Counted from the stretch's first letter, positions 1 through 8,674 are shown. The stretch: DNA of 64,000 nt from an uncultured Dorea sp. (GCA_910585725.1 CAJUFA010000017.1:7765-71764); one strand, 5' to 3'. Numbers and translations: made by a program. The notes: generated by a model from the sequence alone, not told the origin.

Positions 1-169
1 TTCTCATCGCGTCCAGTACGTCCGCCCGGAACCCGTCCTCATCGGACAGCTCATTTCCCGGATCATATACCCCGCCATAGATCTGCCGATGGAAATGCTC
101 GATAAAATGCCCGTATATCATAGGATCTCTCTTCCCCAGCTCCCGCTCCTTGAGCACGTATAATTTCAT
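1..169 (-). CDS. alpha-L-arabinofuranosidase, GH51 family (5' end only)
   Basis: The minus strand encodes the first 56 residues of a protein that runs off the left edge. It starts MKLYVLKERELGKRDP and contains YGHFIEHFHRQIYGGVYDP followed by a SDEDGFR-like segment. This is the usual N-terminal signature of clan GH-A family 51 alpha-L-arabinofuranosidases, intracellular enzymes that release arabinose from arabino-oligosaccharides. The ATG at 169 is preceded by a strong GGGAGGTGA ribosome binding site. The gene lies 53 bases downstream of the DUF4867 gene on the same strand, so the two are probably cotranscribed. The catalytic glutamates lie outside the window. The family is inferred from this N-terminal motif alone. 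Confidence 0.85.
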   Translation of the reverse strand, partial: MKLYVLKERELGKRDPMIYGHFIEHFHRQIYGGVYDPGNELSDEDGFRADVLDAMR

Positions 170-222
170 ACAACCGTCACCTCCCTTTTTTGCGCACTTG
201 ATTTCCCGCGCTCTTATACTCT

Positions 223-843
223 TTATACCAAAGTAATATTCTCGCCCTTCAATCCGCAGAACGCCCCGGCGATCTGTGCCTCTTCGTGGGCGATCAACCA
301 CTTATTCTTAGCTGTAATAAGTCTGTCCTCGCCTTCTGCCGACGGTTCAAAATCAAGTTCCAGATTCGTTCCCGCAGGCAATACAATCGCGCACCTGAAT
401 CCGTCCCCTTTGGCCGTACACGGGGCATAATGCAGAGTCGTCGCATATAACTCCACCGCCGTTCCCGCAGGCATATAGAACGCCTCTATCTTCGCCGTAT
501 CATAAGTGTAGTCCGCTTCAATATCCTGCTGTCTCCCAAGCAGGAGAATCAAGTCCGTCTGGGCGATATCTATCTCCGATGAACGGTGATACTCCACGGC
601 GTTAAGCCTCTTATTATTCCCGTTACAATACCCGACCTGAATCGGAAGTCCGCCATATGCCCGCTCTTTAAGTTCTCCTGCCGCCGGAAGCGTTTCCAGT
701 TCATCCGCCCCGGGCACATAGATCACGTCATCCGCCGGGCAAGGCATTTGTCCCATTACCTCCAGCAATTCCGTAAAGTCATATCCCGTAAGCGCCCTTC
801 CATAGACGCTGAACGAAGCGTCCGTTATATTTTGAATCTTCAT
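223..843 (-). CDS. DUF4867 family protein (cupin-like)
   Basis: This 206-residue soluble protein has no signal peptide. It resembles the DUF4867 family, cupin-like proteins found beside sugar-utilisation genes in Firmicutes. Visible features are an EYHRSSEID segment near residue 85, a LLLGRQQDI stretch, a YDTAKIEAFYMPAGTAVEL beta-rich core and TLHYAPC near residue 140. The conserved His, Glu and Tyr residues suit a metal or sugar site. It is the first gene of a minus-strand unit whose next member is a GH51 arabinofuranosidase, so a role in pentose or aldose handling, perhaps as an isomerase-like or epimerase-like protein, is plausible. That role is inference; no activity is established to my knowledge. 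The family call is from memory of its sequence pattern. Confidence 0.7.
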   Translation of the reverse strand: MKIQNITDASFSVYGRALTGYDFTELLEVMGQMPCPADDVIYVPGADELETLPAAGELKERAYGGLPIQVGYCNGNNKRLNAVEYHRSSEIDIAQTDLILLLGRQQDIEADYTYDTAKIEAFYMPAGTAVELYATTLHYAPCTAKGDGFRCAIVLPAGTNLELDFEPSAEGEDRLITAKNKWLIAHEEAQIAGAFCGLKGENITLV

Positions 844-893
844 ACCTTTATCTTACCTCTCCTTTCTTCTCTTGTCCGAAACTTATTAAGGTC

Positions 894-922
894 ATTTTAT
901 CAACTTTTTATATGGTATACAA
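894..922 (-). promoter_or_regulatory. promoter of DUF4867-GH51 unit
   Basis: On the minus strand TTGTAT (-35, 917-922) and TAAAAT (-10, 894-899) are separated by 17 bases, about 50 bases upstream of the DUF4867 start. The fit to the vegetative sigma-A consensus is good. Confidence 0.6.
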
Positions 923-1052
923 CGCAATAATTAGCCTTTTTGTGGCACATTCTTATCCTTTTTTATTTTATTTTTATCCCCGGCGCTTTATATTCTCCCG
1001 GATACATGATATGATAAAGAAAAGAAGAAACAAATATCCGAATTTTCAAGAT

Positions 1053-1076
1053 ATAATAATAATAATAATAATAATA
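1053..1076 (+). repeat. (ATA)8 trinucleotide microsatellite
   Basis: Eight perfect ATA units lie in the divergent intergenic region, about 50 bases before the start of the PfkB-type kinase gene. Perfect triplet runs of this length are uncommon in bacterial chromosomes and can change length by slippage. Confidence 0.9.
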
Positions 1077-1125
1077 AAAGGAAAAATATCCGAAATTCCA
1101 GTATAAAGAAAGCGGGGATACAGAC

Positions 1126-2037
1126 ATGCAAGAAGCGGAAATCGTCATAATCGGAGCAGCAATCGTAGACATACTTGTCCGTCCGGCAGATGAGGACGTA
1201 TTTCGGACCGGCTCCTTTCCGGCGGAGGACATCCGCATGTCTACAGGCGCCGACGCACTGAACGAATCTACAATACTTTCACGCATGGGCAAGAGAGTCC
1301 TCTTAGAGACGGTGATCGGCAGCGATCAGGCGGGACAGTATCTTCTCGGACACTGTAAGAAAGAGGGCATTCGGCTCCCCTCCGACTGTCTGCGCGATGA
1401 TCTAGCGACGGGCATCAACGTCGTACTCGTACAGCCAGACGGGAAACGGAGTTTCCTTACGAACGAAAGAGGGAGTCTGAGACGATTATGTCTTAACGAC
1501 ATCCACATGCCTTTTCCAAAGAGCGCACGGATCGTCTGTTTTGCCAGCATCTTCGTATTTCCCCGGATCAGCGCCGATGATCTGAGCCGAATCTTTGCCT
1601 GCGCCAAACAGCAGGGTAAGATCGTGTGCGCGGACATGACCAAATGCAAGAATCACGAGACGGTCGAAGACATGGCGAACGCGTTCTCCTATATTGATTA
1701 TCTGCTGCCCAATGACGAAGAAGCTATGCTGCTTACCAGGAAATGCACTGTCACGGAAGCGGCCGAAGCTCTCCTTCAGACAGGCGTCAGGAATGTGATC
1801 GTCAAGTGCGGCGCAAAAGGGTGTCTGGTGATGAACCACGACGAGACTTATATGCTGCCCGCCAGGCCGGACGTGACATGTATCGATACGACAGGCGCGG
1901 GAGACAGCTTCTCCGCCGGTTTCCTCTTCGCACTGTCGGAAGGACGCACCCTGAGAGAATGCGCGGAATACGCCAACGAATGCGGCGCAAAGGCGGTCAG
2001 CGTCATAGGCGCGTCCGAATGGATACCGCGAATATAA
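1126..2037 (+). CDS. PfkB/ribokinase-family carbohydrate kinase
   Basis: This 303-residue cytoplasmic sugar kinase has the ribokinase (PfkB) fold. The N-terminal strand leads into a substrate-binding segment around STGADALNESTILSRMG, where family members usually read GGxxxN. The C-terminal signature DTTGAGDSFSAGF places the catalytic base at about Asp260 with the anion hole GAGD. The length is normal for the family. The substrate cannot be read from sequence. The divergent GH51 gene and the AraC regulator 21 bases downstream suggest a pentose, ketohexose or related sugar. The ribosome binding site (GCGGGGA) is modest. The promoter region contains an (ATA)8 run that could modulate expression. 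Confidence 0.9.
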   Translation: MQEAEIVIIGAAIVDILVRPADEDVFRTGSFPAEDIRMSTGADALNESTILSRMGKRVLLETVIGSDQAGQYLLGHCKKEGIRLPSDCLRDDLATGINVVLVQPDGKRSFLTNERGSLRRLCLNDIHMPFPKSARIVCFASIFVFPRISADDLSRIFACAKQQGKIVCADMTKCKNHETVEDMANAFSYIDYLLPNDEEAMLLTRKCTVTEAAEALLQTGVRNVIVKCGAKGCLVMNHDETYMLPARPDVTCIDTTGAGDSFSAGFLFALSEGRTLRECAEYANECGAKAVSVIGASEWIPRI

Positions 2038-2058
2038 AATATTAAGAGGAAACATACC

Positions 2059-2883
2059 ATGCCATATTCACATGAGATCATCGTCCCTAATGACGATATA
2101 CCATTCAAGATGTTTATATTCGAGGGAAAAGACGGCGGTTATATGCGGGAAAAGCACTGGCACAGATCCATCGAGATCTTTGCGCTTTTTGAGGGCGAAC
2201 TGGAATTCTTTGTCGAAGAAGACCGCCATCCCCTTGTTCCGGGAGAATTCATGCTGGTGAACTCCAACGAGATACATTCCGTCTTTTCTCCAAAGCCAAA
2301 TCGAACGGTTGTGCTGCAGATCCCCCTTTCCACATTTGAAAAATATTATACAGACGAAAAATTCATCTATTTTTCTCACACTTCCCGGATCCAGGACGAA
2401 GAAGTAATGCATCTCATTCAGGATATGTACCATAGATATAGCGAGAAGCAGTGCGGCTACGAACTTAAGGTACAGAGCCAATTCTTCATGCTGCTCTATA
2501 TTCTTGTAACAAAATACCGGGAAATCGACGTAAATGAAGAACTGGTCCGAAAACATCGGAAGCTGGACAGACTTTCGTTAATTACTTCTTATATGAAAGA
2601 AAACTATCAAAGCGACATCTCACTGGAAAGCCTGGCGGAGACATTTGGCTATTCGCCGACCTATCTGTCAAGAATGTTCCGAAAATACGCAAAGACAAAT
2701 TACAAAGCCTGTCTGGACGATATCCGCCTTGAACATGCGGTAAAAGACTTGACAGAATCCCAGGCTTCTATCGGAGAGATTGCTTACAGCAATGGATTTC
2801 CAAACAATAAAGCATTCTCAAAGATATTTAAAAAAAGGTACGGGATACTTCCAAGCACATACCGCAGGACTTTGAATCAATGA
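2059..2883 (+). CDS. AraC-family transcriptional regulator
   Basis: This 274-residue regulator has an N-terminal cupin-type sensor domain (roughly residues 15-110, with a KHWHRSIEI segment) and a C-terminal AraC/XylS DNA-binding domain (about 170-272). The second domain contains two helix-turn-helix units: LESLAETFGYSPTYLSRMF, then IGEIAYSNGFPNNKAFSKI with the terminal FKKRYG..PSTYR motif. It follows the PfkB kinase gene by 21 bases with its own AGAGGA ribosome binding site, so the pair is probably an operon. It likely controls the kinase and/or the divergent DUF4867-GH51 genes in response to a sugar. The inducer is unknown. Confidence 0.92.
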   Translation: MPYSHEIIVPNDDIPFKMFIFEGKDGGYMREKHWHRSIEIFALFEGELEFFVEEDRHPLVPGEFMLVNSNEIHSVFSPKPNRTVVLQIPLSTFEKYYTDEKFIYFSHTSRIQDEEVMHLIQDMYHRYSEKQCGYELKVQSQFFMLLYILVTKYREIDVNEELVRKHRKLDRLSLITSYMKENYQSDISLESLAETFGYSPTYLSRMFRKYAKTNYKACLDDIRLEHAVKDLTESQASIGEIAYSNGFPNNKAFSKIFKKRYGILPSTYRRTLNQ

Positions 2884-2901
2884 AGGGCTTCGCCGGAAAA
2901 A

Positions 2902-2948
2902 AAGAGGCTGCTGCAAAATAGATTGTTTCTATTTTGCAGCAGCCTCTT
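2902..2948. terminator. bidirectional intrinsic terminator (araC-type regulator / proS)
   Basis: A near-perfect 20-bp stem (arms about 2902-2921 and 2929-2948) encloses a 7-base loop and is flanked by A-rich and T-rich tracts. It serves the AraC-type gene on the plus strand and proS, which ends at 2965, on the minus strand. Confidence 0.9.
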
Positions 2949-2964
2949 AATTATATAGCATTTC

Positions 2965-4404
2965 TTAATAAGACTTGCCCCAATATGCCATATGCTTCGC
3001 TGGTTTTCCACACCAGATACACTTATCCGAGATCATCTCTTCATCCTCGATCAGACATCTGGTTGCCGCTCCGCCTGTCACATACTTCACTTCGCCTTCA
3101 CACTCCGGATCTCCGCACCAGCATGCTTTCACGAATCCGCGGTTCGCCTTGAACTTCTCAGTCATCTCATCCAACGTAACCGCCGTGTCGATGTGGCTGT
3201 TCAGGAAGTCGCAGGCTCTGTCATACATATCCTGCTGCATGGTCTCCAGGATCTCACGAAGCTTCACCGCTATCTCATCGATAGAAACCACCATCTTCTC
3301 ACGAGTATCACGGCGCACTACGATTACCTGATTTTTCTCCAGATCCTTTGGTCCGATCTCGATACGGGTCGGAATACCAAGCATCTCCTGCTCGGAGAAC
3401 TTCCATCCGGGACTCTTCTCGGAATCATCGATCTTCACTCTGTATCCTGCCTTCTTAAGCTCGTCAAGAAGCGCGTAAGCTTTGTCAAGAACGCCTTCTT
3501 TATGCTGGGCAATCGGAATCACGCGGCATTCAACCGGCGCTACATGCGGAGGAAGTACAAGTCCGTCGTCATCGCCGTGAACCATGATCAGCGCGCCGAT
3601 ACTTCTGGTGGACCATCCCCAAGAAGTCTCGTATACACTATGCAGCTCATTGTTCTTATCTACATATTTGATATCAAACGCGTCCGGGAATCCGCTTCCG
3701 AAGAAATGGCTGGTCGCAGACTGCAAAGCCTTGCCGTCATGCATCAGCGCCTCGATCGTATACGTATCCTGCGCCCCGGCAAATTTCTCATGTTCTGCCT
3801 TTCTTCCGGATACGAACGGAATCGCCAGTGTCTCTTTGTAACAATCCTCATATACGTGAAGCATCTGGATCGTACGTTCCTCTGCTTCCTCATAAGTTGC
3901 ATGGATGGTATGTCCTTCCTGCCACAGGAATTCTCTGGAACGCAGGAACGGTCTCGTCGTCTTCTCCCAACGCAGAACGGAATTCCACTGATTCCATACC
4001 TTCGGAAGATCTCTGTAGGACTTGACGGTTCTTGCCCACAGATCGCAGAATAATGTCTCTGACGTAGGACGGATACACAGTCTCTCCTGAAGTCTCTCCA
4101 TACCGCCATGTGTAACCCATGCCACTTCCGGCGCGAAACCATCTACATGCTCTGCTTCTTTCTCAAGAAGGGACTCCGGAATCAATAACGGGAGTGATAC
4201 GTTCTCTACTCCTGTCTCCTTAAATCTTCTGTCAAGATCCGCCTGGATCAGCTCCCAGATCGCATATCCATTCGGAAGATAATTGAGACATCCCTTCACG
4301 CTGGAGTAATCACACAACTCTGCTTCACGCACCACATCCGTATACCATTGAGCAAAATTCTCATCCCGAGACGTGATATTCTTTACCAACTTTTCCTTTG
4401 CCAT
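2965..4404 (-). CDS. proS: prolyl-tRNA synthetase (short, type 3)
   Basis: This 479-residue class II aminoacyl-tRNA synthetase charges tRNA-Pro with proline in the cytoplasm. It is the short archaeal/eukaryotic-like form: there is no inserted editing domain, and a C-terminal extension carries Cys pairs (CWCGDPECEG, KCIWCGKPA) that suggest a zinc site. Class II motifs are visible, including LRWEKTTRPFLRSREFLWQEGHT as motif-2 region and GWSTRSIGALIMVHGDD as motif 3. I chose the start MAKEKLVKN at 4404 because AGGAGA precedes it; an in-frame upstream extension to 4461 lies in the leader. A T-box riboswitch upstream controls expression by sensing uncharged tRNA-Pro. The gene is monocistronic and ends at a strong terminator. 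Confidence 0.96.
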   Translation of the reverse strand: MAKEKLVKNITSRDENFAQWYTDVVREAELCDYSSVKGCLNYLPNGYAIWELIQADLDRRFKETGVENVSLPLLIPESLLEKEAEHVDGFAPEVAWVTHGGMERLQERLCIRPTSETLFCDLWARTVKSYRDLPKVWNQWNSVLRWEKTTRPFLRSREFLWQEGHTIHATYEEAEERTIQMLHVYEDCYKETLAIPFVSGRKAEHEKFAGAQDTYTIEALMHDGKALQSATSHFFGSGFPDAFDIKYVDKNNELHSVYETSWGWSTRSIGALIMVHGDDDGLVLPPHVAPVECRVIPIAQHKEGVLDKAYALLDELKKAGYRVKIDDSEKSPGWKFSEQEMLGIPTRIEIGPKDLEKNQVIVVRRDTREKMVVSIDEIAVKLREILETMQQDMYDRACDFLNSHIDTAVTLDEMTEKFKANRGFVKACWCGDPECEGEVKYVTGGAATRCLIEDEEMISDKCIWCGKPAKHMAYWGKSY

Positions 4405-4600
4405 GTTTCTCTTCTCCTTTTCTTTTCCGGCAGGGCCCTTGCCCCACGATATTGTCCGCACTCCTTTTCATACTATCTGCATGATCCGTCCCCGCTGCAG
4501 CCGTCAAATGTCTGCAGGCAGTCGCTTGTCTTGTCACTGGCAGGAATAACCGTACAGCCTGTGTTCCAGGAGTACATCTGTCTGTCAGAAGTCTCTTTGC

Positions 4601-4893
4601 GCATAAAAAAACACCGCGCCTTCAACTCCCATCACAATAAAAGGGACCGAAAAGCTCGGCGGTACCACCCTAGTTAACTGCGGCCCTTCCGCAGTTCTCT
4701 CTTATTGCCGTTAACGCTGGCATCACGCTGCATTTTCATACAGTGGCTCCGAGGTAGGTTCGTTACATTTCAGAACAAGGATCTTTCAGCCGGTGAATCC
4801 TCTCTCTGGGGAACTGCGCCTGCAAGTACTATTCCTCTTCACAGCCAAAACCCGCTTTCTGCAACTATCATTGCCGACGGGTTATCAAGTTTA
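4601..4893 (-). promoter_or_regulatory. T-box riboswitch, tRNA-Pro specific, controlling proS
   Basis: Read on the minus strand, the leader contains an AGAGAGAGGA bulge region, the GGCTGAAAGATCC apical element, a specifier segment GAA-CCT-ACC (specifier CCU, a proline codon, at 4756-4758), and the canonical T-box core AGGGTGGTACCGC (about 4653-4668). It ends in a terminator in which ACCGC pairs with GCGGT before a run of seven T residues near 4602-4608. T-box RNAs allow read-through when uncharged tRNA binds. The specifier agrees with the downstream proS gene. Bases 4405-4600 between terminator and proS hold nothing else I recognise. Confidence 0.93.
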
Positions 4894-4899
4894 AACGTA

Positions 4900-4928
4900 A
4901 TTCTAAAGGATGTGATAAGATTTGTCAA
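4900..4928 (-). promoter_or_regulatory. promoter of T-box-proS transcript
   Basis: Minus strand TTGACA (4923-4928), 17 bases, TAGAAT (4900-4905). The start site would fall near 4893, immediately before the T-box leader. In the rest of 4929-5098 I see only AT-rich sequence and the AAGGAGA ribosome binding site of the next gene. Confidence 0.75.
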
Positions 4929-5098
4929 GGATTATTTTTGTTAAAACATTGCAGTTAAATAAGTACTAATTGTTAACTTCTATTTGCATATTTCACCATA
5001 CTATGCTTAAATTATAAAAAACTGTAAAGAAATAAACGGCATAACCGTGTTTTTCCTCACAGTTTCCAAAAACAGACCTATATAAGGAGATCATAAAA

Positions 5099-5794
5099 AT
5101 GCTGATGAACGCTTTAGAAATACTATACGAAGACAACCATATTATTGTATGCATAAAACCTCATGGGATCGCGACCCAGAGTAAACAGGTCGGCCAGCCT
5201 GACATGGTAAGCCTTCTCAAGAATCATATCCATAAGACTGCCCGCGCCAAAGGCGCTCCCTATCTGGCTGTCATCCACCGCTTAGACCAGCCTGTAACCG
5301 GAATTCTGGTCTTTGCCAAGACACCCTTCGCCGCAAAGAAACTGAACCAACAGCTTACCGGCCAGGGCTTCGGCAAATATTACCGCGCCCTTGTCGAAGG
5401 CCGTCCGCCGAAGACAGAAGATATTCTGGAGCATTACATCACCAAAGATTCCCGTACGAATCTTGCCCGCATCTGCTCCCCCTCCGACAAAGACGCCAGA
5501 CTCGCCAGGCTGCGCTATTCCGTCATACCCGCCAGGAACCGCTACTACTCCGGCGAATACGAAGCCCGCACAGACACTTCCGAACTGGATATCCGGCTGG
5601 ATACCGGACGACATCACCAGATCCGGGTACAACTGGCGCACATAGGCTGTCCTATTGTCGGCGATACCAAATACAACCCGGCCTGCAAAGAAGGAGACGT
5701 CTGGCAGGAAATCTGTCTATGCGCCTACCGGCTGGATTTCCGCCATCCAAAGACACAAAAACCACTCCGCTTCTGCCTGCTGCATGATTCCTAA
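5099..5794 (+). CDS. RluA-family RNA pseudouridine synthase
   Basis: This 231-residue enzyme isomerises specific uridines to pseudouridine in rRNA or tRNA. The catalytic motif HRLDQPVTGILVFAKT is present with the nucleophile at about Asp63, followed by the family's GKYYRALVEG and GRHHQIRVQLAHIGCPIVGD segments. The chain begins directly with the catalytic domain (ILYEDNHIIVCIKP) and lacks the N-terminal S4 RNA-binding domain of RluC/RluD, as in the short Firmicutes paralogues. The exact target base is not predictable. The start at 5099 has an ideal AAGGAGA eight bases upstream. It is a single-gene unit ending at a terminator shared with spoVG. Confidence 0.92.
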   Translation: MLMNALEILYEDNHIIVCIKPHGIATQSKQVGQPDMVSLLKNHIHKTARAKGAPYLAVIHRLDQPVTGILVFAKTPFAAKKLNQQLTGQGFGKYYRALVEGRPPKTEDILEHYITKDSRTNLARICSPSDKDARLARLRYSVIPARNRYYSGEYEARTDTSELDIRLDTGRHHQIRVQLAHIGCPIVGDTKYNPACKEGDVWQEICLCAYRLDFRHPKTQKPLRFCLLHDS

Positions 5795-5824
5795 GGACAA
5801 TCAAAGAATCAAACTATGTCTGTA

Positions 5825-5855
5825 AAAGAAGAGGGCATCTTCTGCCCTCTTCTTT
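5825..5855. terminator. bidirectional terminator between RluA-type gene and spoVG
   Basis: A 13-bp perfect stem (5825-5837 with 5843-5855) and a 5-base loop. The A/T-rich outer stem can act on both strands. It abuts the spoVG stop codon at 5856. Confidence 0.85.
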
Positions 5856-6128
5856 CTACTCTTCCCTCTCTTCTTCCAATGCCTCTTCGTACTTTTCAAG
5901 GATAATACGCTGTATACGATCTCTCGTCCCAGAATTGATTGGATGAGCAATGTCTCGATACTCTCCGTCTAATGCTTTCTTACTCGGCATAGCAATGAAG
6001 AGTCCCTTTTCACCTTCGATGACCTTAATATCATGTACGACAAACTCTTCGTCTATCGTAATAGACACTACTGCTTTCAGTTTGCCCTCCTTAGCCATCC
6101 TACGCACGCGTACATCTGTGATCTGCAT
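5856..6128 (-). CDS. spoVG: septation/sporulation regulator SpoVG
   Basis: This 90-residue protein begins MQITDVRVRRMAKEGKLKAV and contains FVVHDIKVIEG and FIAMPSKKALDGEYRDIAHP, the hallmark segments of SpoVG. It is a small RNA- and DNA-binding regulator affecting septation, sporulation and envelope functions in Firmicutes. The length matches the family (about 84-97). I placed the start at 6128, preceded by AAGGGG; an upstream in-frame extension is unlikely. It lies 96 bases downstream of glgD on the same strand, so it may be read from the glgCD transcript or from its own promoter, which I could not identify with confidence. Confidence 0.96.
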   Translation of the reverse strand: MQITDVRVRRMAKEGKLKAVVSITIDEEFVVHDIKVIEGEKGLFIAMPSKKALDGEYRDIAHPINSGTRDRIQRIILEKYEEALEEEREE

Positions 6129-6224
6129 TTCTTTACTTGCCCCTTTCTTCCTAATGGACCGCAAAGAAATAATCCACACAACTTGCTTGTACCAATTATT
6201 CCTTTTAAGTCCCTAACCGCCGCA

Positions 6225-7343
6225 CTATAGTGCATACCTTTCGTTTTTTTCTACGATTACCTTCACACCGTTTTCCCCAACATGGCGTGTCTTCGCTCTG
6301 ATCGTATCCCTGCTCTCTACGATACAATTCTCAATGTACGTATTATCCCCAAGATAAACGTCATTCAGAATAATTGAATTCTTAATCACACAATTATTCC
6401 CTACAAATGTCTTCTTGAAGAGGATCGAATTCTCTACCGTACCGTTAACGATACTTCCGCTCGCCACCAGACTGTTCTTAACTACGGCGCCCGGATTATA
6501 CTTTGCCGGCGGCAGATCGCTCACCTTAGAATAGATCTCCGGATGTTCTTTGAAGAAATAATTTCTCACCTTCGGATCCAGAAAATCCATATTCGTCCGG
6601 TAATATGCAGCTACCGTTGAGATGTTGCTCCAGTAATCTTTTATCTCATAACCGTACATTCTCTTCAGATTCTTATACCTGATCAGAATATCAGTTACAA
6701 AATCATGTCTTTCTTCTTCCGCACAATGTTCAATTAAGTCGATCAGAAGCCTCCTTCTGATAACATAGATACCGGCAGATATCACATTCGAAGTAGCCAG
6801 CATCGGTTTCTCTTGAAAATCCTCGATCCGCATGGTATCATCCAGCTTCAAAATCCCGAACCGGCTGGCGTCTTCACCGTCGTCCAGCCGCTTACAAACT
6901 ACCGTAACATCTGCTTTCTTCTCAATATGATATTCCAATATCTTATTATAATCCATCTTATATACGGCGTCTCCGGATGTGATAATCACATATGGTTCAT
7001 GACATCTTCGGAGGAAATCCAGATTCTGATAGATCGCATCCGCCGTTCCCCTGTACCAATATCCATTGTCCGCCGTGATCGTCGGGGTGAATACATACAA
7101 TCCTCCCTGTTTCCTTCCGAAATCCCACCACTTAGATGAATTCAGGTGTTCGTTCAGCGAACGCGCGTTATACTGCGTCAGCACAGCTACTTTCTGTATA
7201 TGTGAATTTGACATATTACTTAAAGCAAAATCAATCGCCCTATAGCTTCCCGCTACCGGCATAGCGGCAATCGCCCGTCTCTGAGTCAGTTCACGCATCT
7301 TATGACTGTTCCCACCCGCTAATATAATACCTACTGCTCTCAT
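6225..7343 (-). CDS. glgD: glucose-1-phosphate adenylyltransferase subunit GlgD (regulatory type)
   Basis: This 372-residue homologue of ADP-glucose pyrophosphorylase has an N-terminal nucleotidyltransferase domain and a C-terminal left-handed beta-helix (hexapeptide-like repeats from about residue 275). The nucleotide loop that reads GGxGxRL in catalytic subunits is degenerate here (LAGGNSHKMRELT), typical of GlgD, which acts mainly as a modulator of GlgC in Firmicutes. The pair supplies ADP-glucose for glycogen synthesis. Its start overlaps the glgC stop by 4 bases (ATGA), implying translational coupling and matched subunit production. No glycogen synthase or branching enzyme gene is visible in the window. 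Confidence 0.95.
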   Translation of the reverse strand: MRAVGIILAGGNSHKMRELTQRRAIAAMPVAGSYRAIDFALSNMSNSHIQKVAVLTQYNARSLNEHLNSSKWWDFGRKQGGLYVFTPTITADNGYWYRGTADAIYQNLDFLRRCHEPYVIITSGDAVYKMDYNKILEYHIEKKADVTVVCKRLDDGEDASRFGILKLDDTMRIEDFQEKPMLATSNVISAGIYVIRRRLLIDLIEHCAEEERHDFVTDILIRYKNLKRMYGYEIKDYWSNISTVAAYYRTNMDFLDPKVRNYFFKEHPEIYSKVSDLPPAKYNPGAVVKNSLVASGSIVNGTVENSILFKKTFVGNNCVIKNSIILNDVYLGDNTYIENCIVESRDTIRAKTRHVGENGVKVIVEKNERYAL

Positions 7344-8614
7344 ACTCGTCCACCTGCCTTTATCAATGTCTCTCCACTCTCAAGTACGCCGTTCGGATAG
7401 TCTTCTCTGACTGTGACGCCGCTGATCGCAGTATTTTTTCCGACTTGTATTCCCGCCGGGATTACAGAATTCTCACCCACCGTCACCAGTCCGAAGGAAT
7501 AGACCGCCGGCTTCATCCTGTTGGGTACGTCGCTCCCGATTCCAAAGGTTACGTTAGAGCCGATCTCACAGTTCTCGGCGATAATCGATTTGTCGATCAC
7601 ACATCCGTCTCCGATCGTAACGTCCTTCATAATAATAGAATCTCTGACTACCGTTCCCCTTCCTATCGTCACGCCTGAACCGACGACACTGTTACGCACT
7701 TCTCCGTAGATCTCCGTTCCGTTTCCGACAATACTCCTGTCAACCACCGCCTGTCCGGAAATATACTGGGGCGGAAGGATACCGCTGTTCGTATAGATCT
7801 TCCAGTACTCTTCATAGAGATTGAACTCCGGAATAATATCGATCAATTCCATATTCGCTTCCCAATAAGAGCCAAGCGTACCTACATCTTTCCAGTATCC
7901 GTTGTATTCATAGGCAAATAACCGCTGCCCTCTGTCATGGCAGTATGGAATAATATGCTTGCCAAAATCACATCCCGGCACATTTTCCAACGCGATCAGC
8001 GCCTCCTTAAGCACCTTCCAGCTAAAGATATAGATTCCCATAGAAGCCAGATTACTCTTCGGCTCCGGCGGCTTTTCCTGGAATTCCGAAATCTTTCCTT
8101 CTTGATCCGTCACTACGATTCCAAACCTGCTCGCTTCTTCCTTCGGCACCGGCATTGCCGCTATTGTAACGTCTGCCTGATTCTCCTTATGGTAGTCCAA
8201 CATCACTTCATAATCCATCTTATAGATGTGGTCGCCGGACAAGATCAATACATACTCCGGATGAAACGTCTCCATATAATCCAGGTTCTGATAGATCGCG
8301 TTCGCCGTACCCGTATACCACTCGCTGTTATCGCTCTTCTCATAAGGGGGAAGAATCGTAACTCCACCGAAATTACGGTCCAGATCCCATGGAATACCAA
8401 TCCCTATATGTGTATTCAGCCGCAGCGGCTGGTACTGGGTCAATACTCCCACGGTATCGATACCCGAGTTGATACAGTTACTGAGCGGAAAGTCTATAAT
8501 CCTATATTTGCCTCCAAAAGCAACTGCCGGCTTGGCCACTTTTGCAGTAAGGACGCCTAATCTGCTTCCCTGACCTCCGGCCAGAAGCATCGCTATCATT
8601 TCTTTTTTTCTCAT
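7340..8614 (-). CDS. glgC: glucose-1-phosphate adenylyltransferase (ADP-glucose pyrophosphorylase)
   Basis: This 424-residue cytoplasmic enzyme makes ADP-glucose and pyrophosphate from ATP and glucose-1-phosphate, the committed step of bacterial glycogen synthesis. The N-terminal motif LLAGGQGSRLG (residues about 11-20), KPAVAFGGKYRIIDFPLSNC, the sugar-phosphate motif SGDHIYKMDY and EFQEKP are all intact. The C-terminal beta-helix contains hexapeptide-like repeats. It is the first gene of glgC-glgD, with a consensus promoter just upstream and divergent from murC. Confidence 0.97.
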   Translation of the reverse strand: MRKKEMIAMLLAGGQGSRLGVLTAKVAKPAVAFGGKYRIIDFPLSNCINSGIDTVGVLTQYQPLRLNTHIGIGIPWDLDRNFGGVTILPPYEKSDNSEWYTGTANAIYQNLDYMETFHPEYVLILSGDHIYKMDYEVMLDYHKENQADVTIAAMPVPKEEASRFGIVVTDQEGKISEFQEKPPEPKSNLASMGIYIFSWKVLKEALIALENVPGCDFGKHIIPYCHDRGQRLFAYEYNGYWKDVGTLGSYWEANMELIDIIPEFNLYEEYWKIYTNSGILPPQYISGQAVVDRSIVGNGTEIYGEVRNSVVGSGVTIGRGTVVRDSIIMKDVTIGDGCVIDKSIIAENCEIGSNVTFGIGSDVPNRMKPAVYSFGLVTVGENSVIPAGIQVGKNTAISGVTVREDYPNGVLESGETLIKAGGRV

Positions 8615-8645
8615 GTCATCACCCTTTCCAAGTAAATCTATTCTT

Positions 8646-8674
8646 ATTATACCACAACTTTTTCATATAGTGAA
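8646..8674 (-). promoter_or_regulatory. promoter of glgC-glgD
   Basis: Minus strand TTCACT (8669-8674), 17 bases, TATAAT (8646-8651), about 32 bases before the glgC start codon. Confidence 0.7.

Noticed and set aside
2910..2945. Inverted repeat as an insertion-sequence end
   Set aside because: A 20-bp stem with a 7-base loop between two convergent stop codons and flanking A/T runs is a terminator.
6140..6224. Sigma-H-type promoter upstream of spoVG (AAAGGAATA ... GTGGATTAT)
   Set aside because: The two motifs resemble sigma-H elements, but the spacing is about eight bases longer than normal and the -10 has a mismatch.
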